Source of the DNA: an uncultured Tenacibaculum sp.
GTDB lineage: Bacteria > Bacteroidota > Bacteroidia > Flavobacteriales > Flavobacteriaceae
Assembly: GCA_947496185.1 (NCBI GenBank)
Contig: CANMCD010000005.1
Coordinates: forward strand, 62,001-126,000
Reading direction: 5' to 3'
DNA: 64,000 bases
This document shows positions 44,249-53,092 of the stretch, one piece after another (positions within the stretch are counted from its first letter, which is position 1; each line of letters opens with the position of its first letter). The notes under the pieces are model-generated. The model was not told the DNA's origin and did not search any database. It saw only the letters and a program-made list of their open reading frames with translations. A program made the translations under genes and the position numbers.

Positions 44249-44632
44249 TTATTTATTGTGTTCTCTTCTAAAAATATGAAGTGCTATTTGAGAAAGAATA
44301 AACAAGGTAAATGTTAAGAGTAATCCTCTAAGCATAATAGGTTCATAGCCTTCGATAAAAGTTGAAATAACTCTTGCTGTACCATTAAAAAGAAAGTATA
44401 GTGATGCAGGTAGTATCAATATCCATTCTTTTTTTAGTGCGCCTATCGCAGTGATAATAGCCAAACTTAAAGTAGGAGCACCTAGCGTTCGTAAATTGGT
44501 AAATCCATAATTCGTTATGGCATTAAAACCACTAGGTTCATTGATTGAACTAGGGTTAAACATAGTGGTTAGTGCAGTTGCTCCAAGTATAAGTACAAAA
44601 ATGATAGCTAAAAATTGTGCAAATCGTATCAT
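44249..44632 (-). CDS. DUF4345-like small membrane protein
   Basis: A 127-residue protein with four predicted TM helices (about 5-22, 47-65, 70-88, 100-120). The stretch NYGFTNLRTLGAPTLSLAI fits the YG..N.R...G...l..a pattern of DUF4345 proteins. The function is unknown. It precedes an SRPBCC gene. Confidence 0.55.
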   Translation of the reverse strand: MIRFAQFLAIIFVLILGATALTTMFNPSSINEPSGFNAITNYGFTNLRTLGAPTLSLAIITAIGALKKEWILILPASLYFLFNGTARVISTFIEGYEPIMLRGLLLTFTLFILSQIALHIFRREHNK

Positions 44633-44751
44633 GATATTTTTTGATTTAGTTTGTTTTAATGTGAAGAGGATAATATATTTATAATTTGTATTGGCTTTTT
44701 ATGCTATTTGTAGATAAAAATTTCATATAAATCAATGGAATTATTTTTTGA

Positions 44752-45618
44752 TTATTCATAAAATCGAAAGGCTTCAGTACCTAGCTTTTTTAAAATTGTT
44801 TTGAGTCGATGACCAGCATTTAACTGCTTTGCTACTTCATATTTTATATTGTTTTCATCAAGAAATTTTACAAAAGTGTTTTTTAGTTTTTCTATTATAG
44901 GCATGCTACCATAGCATATAAACAGCCTCTTTTGGTCTGTAAATTTTTTTACATTTAATGCTAAAAGAGCTCTAGGGTTGGCGGTTTCATCATAATAAGT
45001 TTTATTACTGTCAAACATATAGGAGTTTATTCTATAGCGCATACGACTGAATGTATTCCAACTATGTAAAGCACCATCAAATGACATAGCTTTTGAAAAC
45101 AAATTCGGATATTTTCCAATCAATTTCATAGCACCAAAACCGCCCATAGAAAAACCTTGAATAAAACGACTCTTAACATTGTTTTTTGTTCTAAAAGTTT
45201 TGTCTATATATGGTATGATTTCCTGTATGATATTGGTTTCAACGTTGATCTTTCCATCAAAACTATTGCTCCACATGCTTGTGCCTTTACCATCAGGAAA
45301 AACAAATATGGCTTCTTCCCAGATGCCTTTTTTCCATACATTTTCAAAGAAAGTGGTGGTTGCTTTTACATCACTACTATAATGTTGATTCGCTCCGTGT
45401 AGTTGATATATCACAGGGAATTTTTTGTTTTCATTGGTAAAATAAGAGGGAGGGAAGTATACATCAAAATAGATTTTTTCACCTGTAACAGTACCGTCAA
45501 TATAAAGGTTATTGATGGGTTTTATATTCTTAATTTGATGCATATTTTCTCCATTTACCGAATGGGTTACTGAACTACAGCTCCCCAATAGCAGACTGAT
45601 AAATATTGTAGGTATCAA
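44752..45618 (-). CDS. Esterase (EstD/feruloyl-esterase-like) lipoprotein with damaged start
   Basis: A 288-codon alpha/beta-hydrolase: PVIYQLHGANQ (oxyanion), GFSMGGFGAM (Ser about 155) and LNAGHRLKTI (catalytic His near the C-terminus). The usual family is putative esterase PF00756. The frame can only start at TTG 45618 (MIPTIFISLLLGSCSS), which gives a lipobox but no basic N-region. An ATG at 45637 in another frame begins MQKLKY. Deleting one T from the T4 run (45617-45620) would fuse it into a perfect signal, MQKLKYLIPTIFISLLLGSC. The gene is therefore probably shifted by one base. An AraC regulator stands 109 nt upstream. Confidence 0.75.
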   Translation of the reverse strand: MIPTIFISLLLGSCSSVTHSVNGENMHQIKNIKPINNLYIDGTVTGEKIYFDVYFPPSYFTNENKKFPVIYQLHGANQHYSSDVKATTTFFENVWKKGIWEEAIFVFPDGKGTSMWSNSFDGKINVETNIIQEIIPYIDKTFRTKNNVKSRFIQGFSMGGFGAMKLIGKYPNLFSKAMSFDGALHSWNTFSRMRYRINSYMFDSNKTYYDETANPRALLALNVKKFTDQKRLFICYGSMPIIEKLKNTFVKFLDENNIKYEVAKQLNAGHRLKTILKKLGTEAFRFYE

Positions 45619-45726
45619 AATATTTTAGTTTTTGCATTTCACATTACAAAGATGTTTCAACTTTCGGAAATCAACAGGGGGTATCCTGTCAAAAACATGG
45701 TGTTTTATGTCACTAAAAGAGAAAGG

Positions 45727-46581
45727 TTATTGTGAAATTGATTTACGATACTCAGAAGGAGAAATACCAAATAATGAAGAAAAGGATTTAGAGAAATGAG
45801 TAGGATCTTCGAAACAACAATCAAAAGCTATTTCTGAAATTCTTAATTCACTTCTAGAAAGTAATTCTTTTGCTTTATGAAGCCTTTTGTTTAAAATGTA
45901 TTTTTTAGGACTTTCATTATATATTTTTTTAAATTTTCTATTAAAAGAAGAAAGGCTCAAATCACATAGATGCGTAAGTTCTTCTAAAGAAATATTTTCA
46001 AATAAATGCGTATTAATGATTTCAGAAAATTTATGTTCAATCGGATTGAAAAGGTTTTTTAAAACGTTATGAACAGTGTTCTTCTCTTTAAGATTTATAA
46101 GTAAAAAAACAAATTCTCTTAATTTGATTTTTACTAACGTTTCTTTTAATAAATCAGGTTTGTCAAAATAAAGATATAGCCCGTCGATATACTTTTTAAA
46201 TACACTATTAGGATTAATTTTATAGGCAGGAAGAACAGGTATGGCTGTTTGTTTTTCCGTCTGGAGGAAGGAAGAGATTATATCTCCAAACAAATCTTTT
46301 ACTACATTTGGAGACAATCGAATTAAGATTACTTCAGCGGTTTTATTGTCTTGTTGAACAATCCAATTGTTTATAATATTTCCAGAATTTATAATAGCAG
46401 TATCTCCTTTATATAATTTAATAGTTTTAGTAGGAGTTCGCAAAACTGAATGACCTTTTACTACATAAAGAATCCTAATTTCTCCATTTAGAGATTCTAA
46501 ATTAACCTCAAAAGGAGGTTCGAGAATCAATTTAGCTAAAACAACTTCCTCTTGTATTTTATAAATACTTCTTCTGACCAT
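45727..46581 (-). CDS. AraC family transcriptional regulator
   Basis: A 284-residue regulator. The N-terminal cupin-like sensor (LYVVKGHSVLRTPTKTIKLYKGDTAIINSG) is followed by an AraC DNA-binding domain with ISLEELTHLCDLSLSSFNRKFKKIYNESPKKYILNKRLHKAKELL and ISEIAFDCCFEDPTHFSKSFSSLFGISPSEYRK. It is a likely activator of the esterase gene downstream. Its sequence resembles the exsA/HTH-type regulators without known ligand. Confidence 0.88.
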   Translation of the reverse strand: MVRRSIYKIQEEVVLAKLILEPPFEVNLESLNGEIRILYVVKGHSVLRTPTKTIKLYKGDTAIINSGNIINNWIVQQDNKTAEVILIRLSPNVVKDLFGDIISSFLQTEKQTAIPVLPAYKINPNSVFKKYIDGLYLYFDKPDLLKETLVKIKLREFVFLLINLKEKNTVHNVLKNLFNPIEHKFSEIINTHLFENISLEELTHLCDLSLSSFNRKFKKIYNESPKKYILNKRLHKAKELLSRSELRISEIAFDCCFEDPTHFSKSFSSLFGISPSEYRKSISQ

Positions 46582-46676
46582 TCTTTATTATAAACATGTC
46601 ATTTTTTAAATGAAAACTTTTGTAAAACGTAAGATTAGTTAATTATATGGAATAATTATGTGATTTTTATGTGAAA

Positions 46677-47789
46677 TTAATTAGGTATTGCATAAAAGTC
46701 CTTTAGTGAGTTAGTATAAAGGCAATAATCAATATTCATATTCCAAAAATTAATATATAATAAGTTTTCAGCTCCTTTTGGAACTAGCATTACTGAGCGT
46801 TTGTTGTCTACTAAATGTCTTTTCCCTTTACCGTATCGATTGTCCAGACTGGTATCAAAATAGTATAAATAATCATAAATAAAATTTACATAACTTCTTT
46901 TAGATATTTTTTCTTTGGAAAGACTTTCTAATTCAAATTTTTCATAATGGTTACTGATGGCATTTTGAAATTCTACAGCGTTTAGGGGCATACCATCTAA
47001 AGTCGGCATCACATTAAATTGTCCGTCTACAAAAACCCATTTTTGTAGATCGTTTAGAAAAACTTCAGTAGCCACATGCCCAGGCGAAGTTTTTCTATGT
47101 GCTGCATCTTGAGTTTTTAAGTAAATAGTTCTAGCTCGGAAACCCAAAGCGTTTAGTTGATCTCTTAATACAATACCATAAGCAAAACACGGGAACTGTT
47201 TTCCTTGTTCAGCTTCGTTGAGGATTGTAATGGCATCATTTTTTGAAGGAGAATTATTGCCGTTATGTTTCCAACGACTATTTGTCCAATTCAATACGGA
47301 TAAAATAACTTGCCTATCTTTCATTTTATTATTTAAAAAGTCTAAAGGATATTTTTTCTTTAGCAAATTTAAATAGTCACTTTCTTCGTTTTCATATTTT
47401 ATTTCTAGTTTTGTGTTTTTTGAATGATTAAAATCCAGTTTATTAGGAGTAAAAGGGGTGCCTTGGACGATGGTATGTGCATAGGTGTTGTCATCCATTT
47501 GAATATAAAAATCTTTAGGTGAATTTATTTCTAGCTCAAATGCTATACTGTCACTATCAGTTTTAAATTCAAATGGAGTTTTGGTTGTATAGCAGGTTAC
47601 TTTTAAGGTGTCATGTGCTACTTCAGGGGCAATATTCCACCATCCTTTGTACCAATCTTTTCCAATTCGATACGCTGTCTGATTTGATATCGCTTTGATT
47701 ACGGGTTTCTTATTATAGGTTTGTTTTTTGGGTTTTGAGCAAGAACTCACAATGAGAGTTAAAATTAGCAGTGTTAGTTTTGGTTTCAT
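46677..47789 (-). CDS. Transglutaminase-like lipoprotein
   Basis: A 370-residue lipoprotein (MKPKLTLLILTLIVSSC, Cys17). The C-terminal half holds a transglutaminase-like/papain-fold core with the triad visible: Cys in KQFPCFAYGIVLRDQL, His in SPGHVATEVFL, Asp in WVFVDGQFNVM. Such secreted domains act as proteases, peptide cyclases or cross-linking enzymes. The N-terminal region is a beta-rich domain of about 150 residues. No partner is evident in the neighbourhood. Confidence 0.78.
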   Translation of the reverse strand: MKPKLTLLILTLIVSSCSKPKKQTYNKKPVIKAISNQTAYRIGKDWYKGWWNIAPEVAHDTLKVTCYTTKTPFEFKTDSDSIAFELEINSPKDFYIQMDDNTYAHTIVQGTPFTPNKLDFNHSKNTKLEIKYENEESDYLNLLKKKYPLDFLNNKMKDRQVILSVLNWTNSRWKHNGNNSPSKNDAITILNEAEQGKQFPCFAYGIVLRDQLNALGFRARTIYLKTQDAAHRKTSPGHVATEVFLNDLQKWVFVDGQFNVMPTLDGMPLNAVEFQNAISNHYEKFELESLSKEKISKRSYVNFIYDYLYYFDTSLDNRYGKGKRHLVDNKRSVMLVPKGAENLLYINFWNMNIDYCLYTNSLKDFYAIPN

Positions 47790-48109
47790 ATACTGATAGT
47801 TTTGGGTTAGATAACAATTTTTTTAAAGAGATTGTATTGAGTTTTTTATTTAGTGTCTTCTGTTATACATAAATGAATACTCCTTTATTTTTCATATCAA
47901 CAAATTTAAATATTTTAGATTTCTTTAGAAAAAAAAGATGAAGGTTATCAATTGATGTGTTTTATGGTGGTAATTATAATGAAACGTTAAAAACTAGTGT
48001 GTTATTAAAAGATATATTACTTTTGAGGATATACGAAAAAAACTCCTATGAAATATTAAAAGTTTGGCTTCGTTTTTGATACTAGCTAATCAAATTAAAA
48101 TTTGTTGAA
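47790..48109. other. Divergent spacer with a candidate -7 box
   Basis: 320 bp between the divergent transglutaminase and 48110 genes. TACTTTTG at 48018-48025 matches TAnnTTTG, but no TTG is present at the -33 distance. No coding remnant was seen. Confidence 0.4.
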
Positions 48110-48523
48110 ATGAAAGTACATTATATCCTTTTTTTGATTCTTATGTTTACGACAACACTTGGTTTTACTCAGGAAACAGGGTTTGTTGAAGATCAAAATC
48201 CTAACTATGAAGAAAGTATGTCAAAATACCTGCAAATGGATAACTCATATGTTTTAGGGCAGGGGACTACTCTGCAAGAAACGTATGTAGCTATAGATCC
48301 TTTAGAAGAGAGAAGAAAACTTAGAGCTTTGAGAAAGCAATACAGGGCAAATCGTCGATTGTGGAGACATCAAGAAAGAATGGAACTAGCCAAAAATGGA
48401 GTGTTTTACAGGGTAGACAATGGGTTTAATACTTGTAGAAACAGGTATAACAATTGGTTTGATGCAAATGATGTCTTAACTATAGGGAGTCTAGGTTTAT
48501 TAGGGTACTACCTTTTCAGATAA
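48110..48523 (+). CDS. Small secreted protein of unknown family
   Basis: A 137-residue protein with a signal peptide (MKVHYILFLILMFTTTLGFTQE, cleavage probably after FT). The mature part has a basic Arg-rich region (LEERRKLRALRKQYRANRRLWRHQERM) and a hydrophobic C-terminus (VLTIGSLGLLGYYLF) that could insert in a membrane. No family was recognised. It is encoded 20 nt before the LpoB-like gene in the same direction, so it probably belongs to the same operon. Confidence 0.65.
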   Translation: MKVHYILFLILMFTTTLGFTQETGFVEDQNPNYEESMSKYLQMDNSYVLGQGTTLQETYVAIDPLEERRKLRALRKQYRANRRLWRHQERMELAKNGVFYRVDNGFNTCRNRYNNWFDANDVLTIGSLGLLGYYLFR

Positions 48524-48543
48524 AAAACAATAAATATTTACAT

Positions 48544-49131
48544 ATGAAAAAAAAGCTTATCATACTAAGTTTATTACTTAGTGGTACTTTTGTCTTTAAT
48601 TCTTGTTCAAAAAAAGTAACACGCGTAGCTGCTAATAGTCAAATAGATATTAGTGGTCGATGGAATGATACAGATTCTAGGTTGGCAGCAGAAGAATTAA
48701 CAGATGAAATTTTGTTAGGGCACTGGTTGCCTAACTTTGTGCAAAAAGAAGGAAAAAAACCCGTTTTAATTGTCGGTCTTGTAAGAAATAAAACGCATGA
48801 GCATATAGAGGCTGAAACCTTTGTTAAAGATATTGAAAAAGCACTTATAAGAAGACAAAGAGCTAAGATTGTATCAGGAGGAAAAATGAGAGAAGAACTC
48901 AGGGCAGAACGTGCCGAGCAACAAACAAATGCTTCTGTCTCTACCATGAAAAAATTTGGCTTAGAATTAGGGGCAGATTATATGCTTCAAGGAAATATTA
49001 ACTCCATTGTAGATGCTCATAGCAGAGAAAAAGTAGTGTATTATCAAGTAGACTTAGAGCTTACCAATATTGAAACAAATGAAAAGGTTTGGATAGGCGA
49101 TAAGAAGATAAAGAAGTTTATAAAAAATTAG
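48544..49131 (+). CDS. LpoB-like penicillin-binding-protein activator lipoprotein
   Basis: A 195-residue lipoprotein (Cys21 after LLLSGTFVFNS). The mature part contains ISGRWNDTDSRLAAEELTDEILLGHWLPNF, VGLVRNKTHEHIEAETFVKDIEKALI and GADYMLQGNINSIVDAHSREKVVYYQVDLELTNIETNEKVW, the order and wording of the PF13036/LpoB family (tertiary fold related to CsgG N-domains). In E. coli LpoB reaches from the outer membrane to PBP1B and activates peptidoglycan synthesis. In Bacteroidota the PBP partner is unknown. It is followed by the COG3014-like gene, an association also seen in gammaproteobacteria. Confidence 0.82.
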   Translation: MKKKLIILSLLLSGTFVFNSCSKKVTRVAANSQIDISGRWNDTDSRLAAEELTDEILLGHWLPNFVQKEGKKPVLIVGLVRNKTHEHIEAETFVKDIEKALIRRQRAKIVSGGKMREELRAERAEQQTNASVSTMKKFGLELGADYMLQGNINSIVDAHSREKVVYYQVDLELTNIETNEKVWIGDKKIKKFIKN

Positions 49132-49164
49132 ACTATTTTCCAATAGCACTTAATGTGTCTTTCA

Positions 49165-49193
49165 TTGACTCCTAATTATGTATTATAACTTTG
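49165..49193 (+). promoter_or_regulatory. Promoter of the COG3014-like gene
   Basis: TTG (49165-49167), 18 nt, then TAACTTTG (49186-49193): a full -33/-7 match. It gives a leader of about 60 nt and would allow independent expression of the gene at 49259. Confidence 0.7.
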
Positions 49194-49258
49194 TTATGAG
49201 AGTTAATACGTAATTAGGGGTAAGAGAGGCTTTTTTCCTAAAAGATTTTTTTCACTTT

Positions 49259-50674
49259 ATGAAAAAACAAATTGTTATTATAACCACATCCCTAGTTTAT
49301 ACAATGTTTATTTTTCTTTTTATGAGTTGTGCTTCGACTTATAATGCTAAGAGTTTAACTTTTCAAAATGAATTGCAAAAAGGAGATACAAAAGCAGCAC
49401 TTTTATTTTTGGATCAAAATAAATTTTTGCAGAAAAAAAGGAACTTACTCTTATACTATTTAGAAAAAGGAAAGTTGGCTTTTTTAAATAAAAATTACAA
49501 ATTAAGTAATGAGTTTTTTAATAAAGCTGATGCATTTATAGAAGAACAAAAAAGAGATGTTGGAGGGAAAATATTGGGGTATTTTTTAAATCCAGAAACC
49601 GAGACTTATTTAGGAGAGGATTTCGAAAAAGTAGCGATTCATTATTATAAGGCATTGAATTATACTTTCTTAAAAGAGTATGATGATGCACTTGTTGAAG
49701 CAAAAAGGATAAACTTACAGTTGCAAAAAATCAATGAAAAATACCCTGAAGACAAAAAAGGACGTTATTCAACCGATGCTTTTGCACTAAACTTACAAGG
49801 TATGTTGTATGAAGCTTCGGGTTCTATAAATGATGCCTTTATTTCCTATAGAAATGCTGTGGATTTGTATTTAAAAAATAAAGGCTCATTTATGGGGGTA
49901 TCCATTCCAAATCAATTAAAAATAGATCTTTTAAGAACCGCTAAATTTTTAGGGTTTACCAATGAATTTATACGTTACCAAGATTTATTAGAGATAACCT
50001 ATAAAGAAAAAGTCAAATCAGAAGGGGGAGAGGCTATTGTTTTTTGGGAAAATGGATTGGTTCCCTATAAAGATCAAACATTTTTTTCTTTTACTGTGTT
50101 GCCTGGGAGTAAGGATGGAATTGTTCATGTGCATAATGAAGAACTTAATTTAACGATACCATTACCAAGAAATACGTCTCGAAATGACAAAGTAGATTTC
50201 GCAGATATAGATATTTTCAATGTTGCTTTTCCTAAATATGTAAGTAGACATCCGTTTTATACAAAAGGATTTGTTGTAAGAGATTCAACTGATACGTATG
50301 ATTTTCAATTAGGAGAAAACTACGAACATATAGCTTTTAAAGTGTTAAAGGATAGGGCGCTTAGAGATGTAGGTAAAGCTGCTTTGAGGCTGGCAGTAAA
50401 GAAAACTTCAGAGTATTTAGTTAAAGAAGAGAATAAAGGTTTAGGGGTAGCATTAGGATTGTTTAATGCTTTATCTGAACAAGCGGATACGAGAAATTGG
50501 CAAAGTTTACCTCAGTCAATCTATTATACAAGAATTCCATTGAAAAAAGGAAAAAATACATTGACATTAGAATTCTCAAATAATGGAAAAAATCCACTAA
50601 AACAAAAGATGGAAATATTAGGTACAGGAGCTATTCATTTTGAAAATGAAGTTACTATTCAGTCGTCTAGGTAA
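49259..50674 (+). CDS. COG3014-like lipoprotein with TPR region
   Basis: A 471-residue lipoprotein (Cys24 after FIFLFMS). The N-terminal half is TPR-like (ALLFLDQNKFLQKKRNLLLYYLEKGKLAFLNKNYKLSNEFFNKAD, YYKALNYTFLKEYDDALVEAKRI). The C-terminal half is beta-rich with KAALRLAVKKTSEYLVKEE. This matches COG3014, proteins of unknown role found next to LpoB in several phyla, so a function in envelope or peptidoglycan synthesis is plausible. It has its own promoter and ends at a strong bidirectional terminator. Confidence 0.72.
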   Translation: MKKQIVIITTSLVYTMFIFLFMSCASTYNAKSLTFQNELQKGDTKAALLFLDQNKFLQKKRNLLLYYLEKGKLAFLNKNYKLSNEFFNKADAFIEEQKRDVGGKILGYFLNPETETYLGEDFEKVAIHYYKALNYTFLKEYDDALVEAKRINLQLQKINEKYPEDKKGRYSTDAFALNLQGMLYEASGSINDAFISYRNAVDLYLKNKGSFMGVSIPNQLKIDLLRTAKFLGFTNEFIRYQDLLEITYKEKVKSEGGEAIVFWENGLVPYKDQTFFSFTVLPGSKDGIVHVHNEELNLTIPLPRNTSRNDKVDFADIDIFNVAFPKYVSRHPFYTKGFVVRDSTDTYDFQLGENYEHIAFKVLKDRALRDVGKAALRLAVKKTSEYLVKEENKGLGVALGLFNALSEQADTRNWQSLPQSIYYTRIPLKKGKNTLTLEFSNNGKNPLKQKMEILGTGAIHFENEVTIQSSR

Positions 50675-50708
50675 TTTGGTTATAGTTTTGAGAAGAACTA
50701 TAACCAAA
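50675..50708. terminator. Bidirectional terminator between convergent genes
   Basis: TTTGGTTATAGTT (50675-50687) pairs perfectly with AACTATAACCAAA (50696-50708). It begins directly after the COG3014-like stop and 19 bp before the end of the minus-strand gene at 50727. Confidence 0.85.
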
Positions 50709-50726
50709 AGAGTCTAGGGAGTATTA

Positions 50727-50996
50727 TTACAATATTTTTGAAGCAATGTGAATTAAAAAATTAACACCATTTTCAATACTAGTGATGGCCTGTGTTTTTT
50801 GTTCGTTTGATGCAGTAGCATTATAAATTACATGTAAAACTTTAGAAGCGTTTTCATTGCTGATTTTACTGAGTTTTATAAATTCCTCTACTTCTGACAT
50901 TTTTAGATGGGTAAGCGTAGATAGTATTTGATTAAATTCTTTATCAGTTTTATTAGCAGATTGTTCAGCTAATTTGTTCCAATCAATTGTGTTCAT
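50727..50996 (-). CDS. Small helical protein of unknown family
   Basis: An 89-residue, mostly helical protein without signal or TM (MNTIDWNKLAEQSANKTDKEFNQILSTLTHL...). No family was recognised. It is the last gene of a three-gene minus-strand cluster (52401 to 50727) with gaps of 47 and 5 nt, and its role is presumably tied to the membrane and lipoprotein components. Confidence 0.6.
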   Translation of the reverse strand: MNTIDWNKLAEQSANKTDKEFNQILSTLTHLKMSEVEEFIKLSKISNENASKVLHVIYNATASNEQKTQAITSIENGVNFLIHIASKIL

Positions 50997-51001
50997 AATT
51001 T

Positions 51002-51577
51002 TTAATTTTTTAATAATTTTTCAATTGCTATAAACTTATTTCTTTCTTTTTCAGAATTATTAACCTGATTAACAATGTCCTTTATTAAGGGGCTAGTCTC
51101 GGTATTTTCTTCAATATAATTCAAAAAATTATTTTCCTTGGCTTTTAGTTTTACAGCAGATGTAATGAGGTTTTCTAAAGCGGTAGTTGCCTTTGTATAA
51201 GTAACAAAATTATGTTGTAGTTGTTTTATGATTTGTTGTTCTTCTTCTTTTAAAATATTTTTTAAAGAGTCTCTTTTTCTGTTGATTACAGGAAGGATGC
51301 TCGAAATGATATTTGGAAGTTCCTTTTGATAATTAAGTGTGCTAGGAAGCAATTTTTGATAATTACTAATGACACTAGGAGTATATTCTTTTTTAATAAA
51401 AGAGTCGACTTGCTGCATACGTTCTAGGTATAGCTTCTTTATTAGAAAAATATTTAACTGATGTCTGTTGTTGGCTTCTGAAATGATTTCTTTTGTTAGT
51501 ATAGTCGTACTACTGGGTAGCGAAGCACAGGCGTTTAAAATCAGTGTGAATATGAAGAATACTGATGTTTTTTTCAT
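51002..51577 (-). CDS. Coiled-coil lipoprotein of unknown family
   Basis: A 191-residue lipoprotein (MKKTSVFFIFTLILNAC, Cys17). The mature part is nearly all helix with long charged stretches (IISSILPVINRKRDSLKNILKEEEQQIIKQL), suggesting an extended periplasmic coiled coil. No family was recognised. It lies between the four-TM protein gene and the 89-residue gene and overlaps neither (5 nt to the next). Confidence 0.6.
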   Translation of the reverse strand: MKKTSVFFIFTLILNACASLPSSTTILTKEIISEANNRHQLNIFLIKKLYLERMQQVDSFIKKEYTPSVISNYQKLLPSTLNYQKELPNIISSILPVINRKRDSLKNILKEEEQQIIKQLQHNFVTYTKATTALENLITSAVKLKAKENNFLNYIEENTETSPLIKDIVNQVNNSEKERNKFIAIEKLLKN

Positions 51578-51624
51578 GAAATAGTAGTTAAGTTTAATTA
51601 TTATCGGTTGGTTTACTGGTTCGA

Positions 51625-52401
51625 TCAGATGTCAATGTATTTGTTAGGGGTGAAAATTGCTTTGACTTTATCTATGATACCTTGTAAAATTATAAAAAAA
51701 GTGTCGGATGAGAAGCCACCTATCAACGCTAAAACACTTTTGTTAAATAAGATTTTGTGTGCGGAGTCATTAGGGTAAAAAGAAATAACCTCAGATATCA
51801 ATAACCCAGAAACGATTCCTAGAATGACTTGTGCAATATAGGAAATTGTCTCTTCTGGTAATAAAGTGCCTTTGGTGATTGATTTAGATACATTCTTTAA
51901 TAAATAAAACATAGCTCCAAGACCTGAAACTGAAGCTAAGAAACCTATGTTTAGCAATAATGATATGCCGTTGTTATTCATGATTCCTTTGTTTAGCGAA
52001 TCGTTATTTACTTCGGGAGAGATACCCGTAAAGATAAAACAGGTAACGAAAAAGAGTGTAAATAATATTAAGTTTCTAAGTAGTGGGAGTTGGTTGAAAA
52101 TAGATTTTTCTTTTCCTTTTTTAAATGTTTCTCTTAGGTAATCAATAGATTTCGGAGTTGCAGGAGCGATGTTTTTAACCAAAAGGTTGTGCATATTAAT
52201 AAGGTTATCAATATTGTTGTTATCCTTTATCAGTGAGTTGATATCTGTGTTGATATTAATGCCTTTGTGAATAGCATATGATAGCATATTATTGATTTCA
52301 GTATTTAGCTCTTTTATTATTTCCGGAGAAATAGAGGGAGTAGCTGCTGTGTTGTTTAAGGTTGTTTGGTTTGTGTTCAATATGATAGTGTTTTTTGACA
52401 A
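51625..52401 (-). CDS. Four-TM membrane protein of unknown family (TTG start)
   Basis: A 258-residue protein. The N-terminal ~100 residues are soluble and helical, then come four TM helices (about 110-127, 143-168, 185-206, 219-240), the last running into GGFSSDTFFIILQGIIDKVKAIF. No family was recognised. The only in-frame initiator at the N-terminus is TTG 52401; the next Met is about residue 38. A TATTTTTG string overlapping that TTG resembles a -7 box, which would argue for the internal start. First gene of an uncharacterised three-gene cluster. Confidence 0.6.
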   Translation of the reverse strand: MSKNTIILNTNQTTLNNTAATPSISPEIIKELNTEINNMLSYAIHKGININTDINSLIKDNNNIDNLINMHNLLVKNIAPATPKSIDYLRETFKKGKEKSIFNQLPLLRNLILFTLFFVTCFIFTGISPEVNNDSLNKGIMNNNGISLLLNIGFLASVSGLGAMFYLLKNVSKSITKGTLLPEETISYIAQVILGIVSGLLISEVISFYPNDSAHKILFNKSVLALIGGFSSDTFFIILQGIIDKVKAIFTPNKYIDI

Positions 52402-52759
52402 AAATATAAATGAGATAGGTAAGTTAAAAGTTAAAAAGGATTTCAGTTTAGTTGTACATTGGTTAGTTTATGTAAGTCAATATTATTTATTTTATTGTAG
52501 TTACAATATAATCATAAGAAAAGATATGTTAGTAGAAAATGTAATAATGGTTCCTGTTTTTTGTATAGGTGTTTTATTTATTGATTAAATGTATTTTTAT
52601 TTTGACTTGTATCTTATTGTTAATCAAGTGTATGTGTGCTTTGTGGATACATGGTGTATTGGTAGTCGTTTGTTGTCGTTTGTAAATGTATGTAAATGTT
52701 TTGGATCTAATTTTATTGGTGATTTTGTGGTTAATTGCAGGAAATTAAAATAATAATCT
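52402..52759. other. Divergent spacer before the small membrane genes
   Basis: 358 bp, strongly T/G-rich on the plus strand near 52600-52740. It should contain promoters for both directions. No clear element apart from the TATTTTTG string at the 52401 end was found. Confidence 0.4.
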
Positions 52760-53092
52760 ATGACAACAGAAAACACAGGAAAGAAGAAGTATCAATCACT
52801 TTCACACGGACTAGGTATTACAGGGATTATAGTCGGAGTAATAGGTTTAATAGTTTCGTTTATACCTTGCTTTGGAATGTTCGCATTCTTTTTTGCATGG
52901 ATATCAATAATTATTTCTTTGATAGCTTTGGTAGTAGCATTAAGACATGATCATCCCAAAGGTTTGATTATTGGGGCTATAATAATTTCTATTTTAGCAG
53001 GTGCTATTTCTTATTCTCAATACAAGACATTAGAAGCTGTTACGGAAACAATTGATGAAGTTAAGAAAGAAGTTGAAGGAAGCCAACCCTAA
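52760..53092 (+). CDS. Small membrane protein (DUF4190-like)
   Basis: A 110-residue protein with two to three TM helices (about 17-40, 43-63, 70-85). The opening SLSHGLGITGIIVGVIGLIVSFIPCFGMFAFFFAWISIIISLIALVVAL has the G-rich pattern of DUF4190-type proteins. The C-terminus is a short charged helix. It overlaps the next gene by 41 nt in another frame. Confidence 0.6.
   Translation: MTTENTGKKKYQSLSHGLGITGIIVGVIGLIVSFIPCFGMFAFFFAWISIIISLIALVVALRHDHPKGLIIGAIIISILAGAISYSQYKTLEAVTETIDEVKKEVEGSQP

Noticed and set aside
52292-52588. 98-codon plus-strand frame
   Set aside because: It is antisense to the start of the four-TM protein gene and extends into T-rich spacer; the hydrophobic look follows from T-richness.
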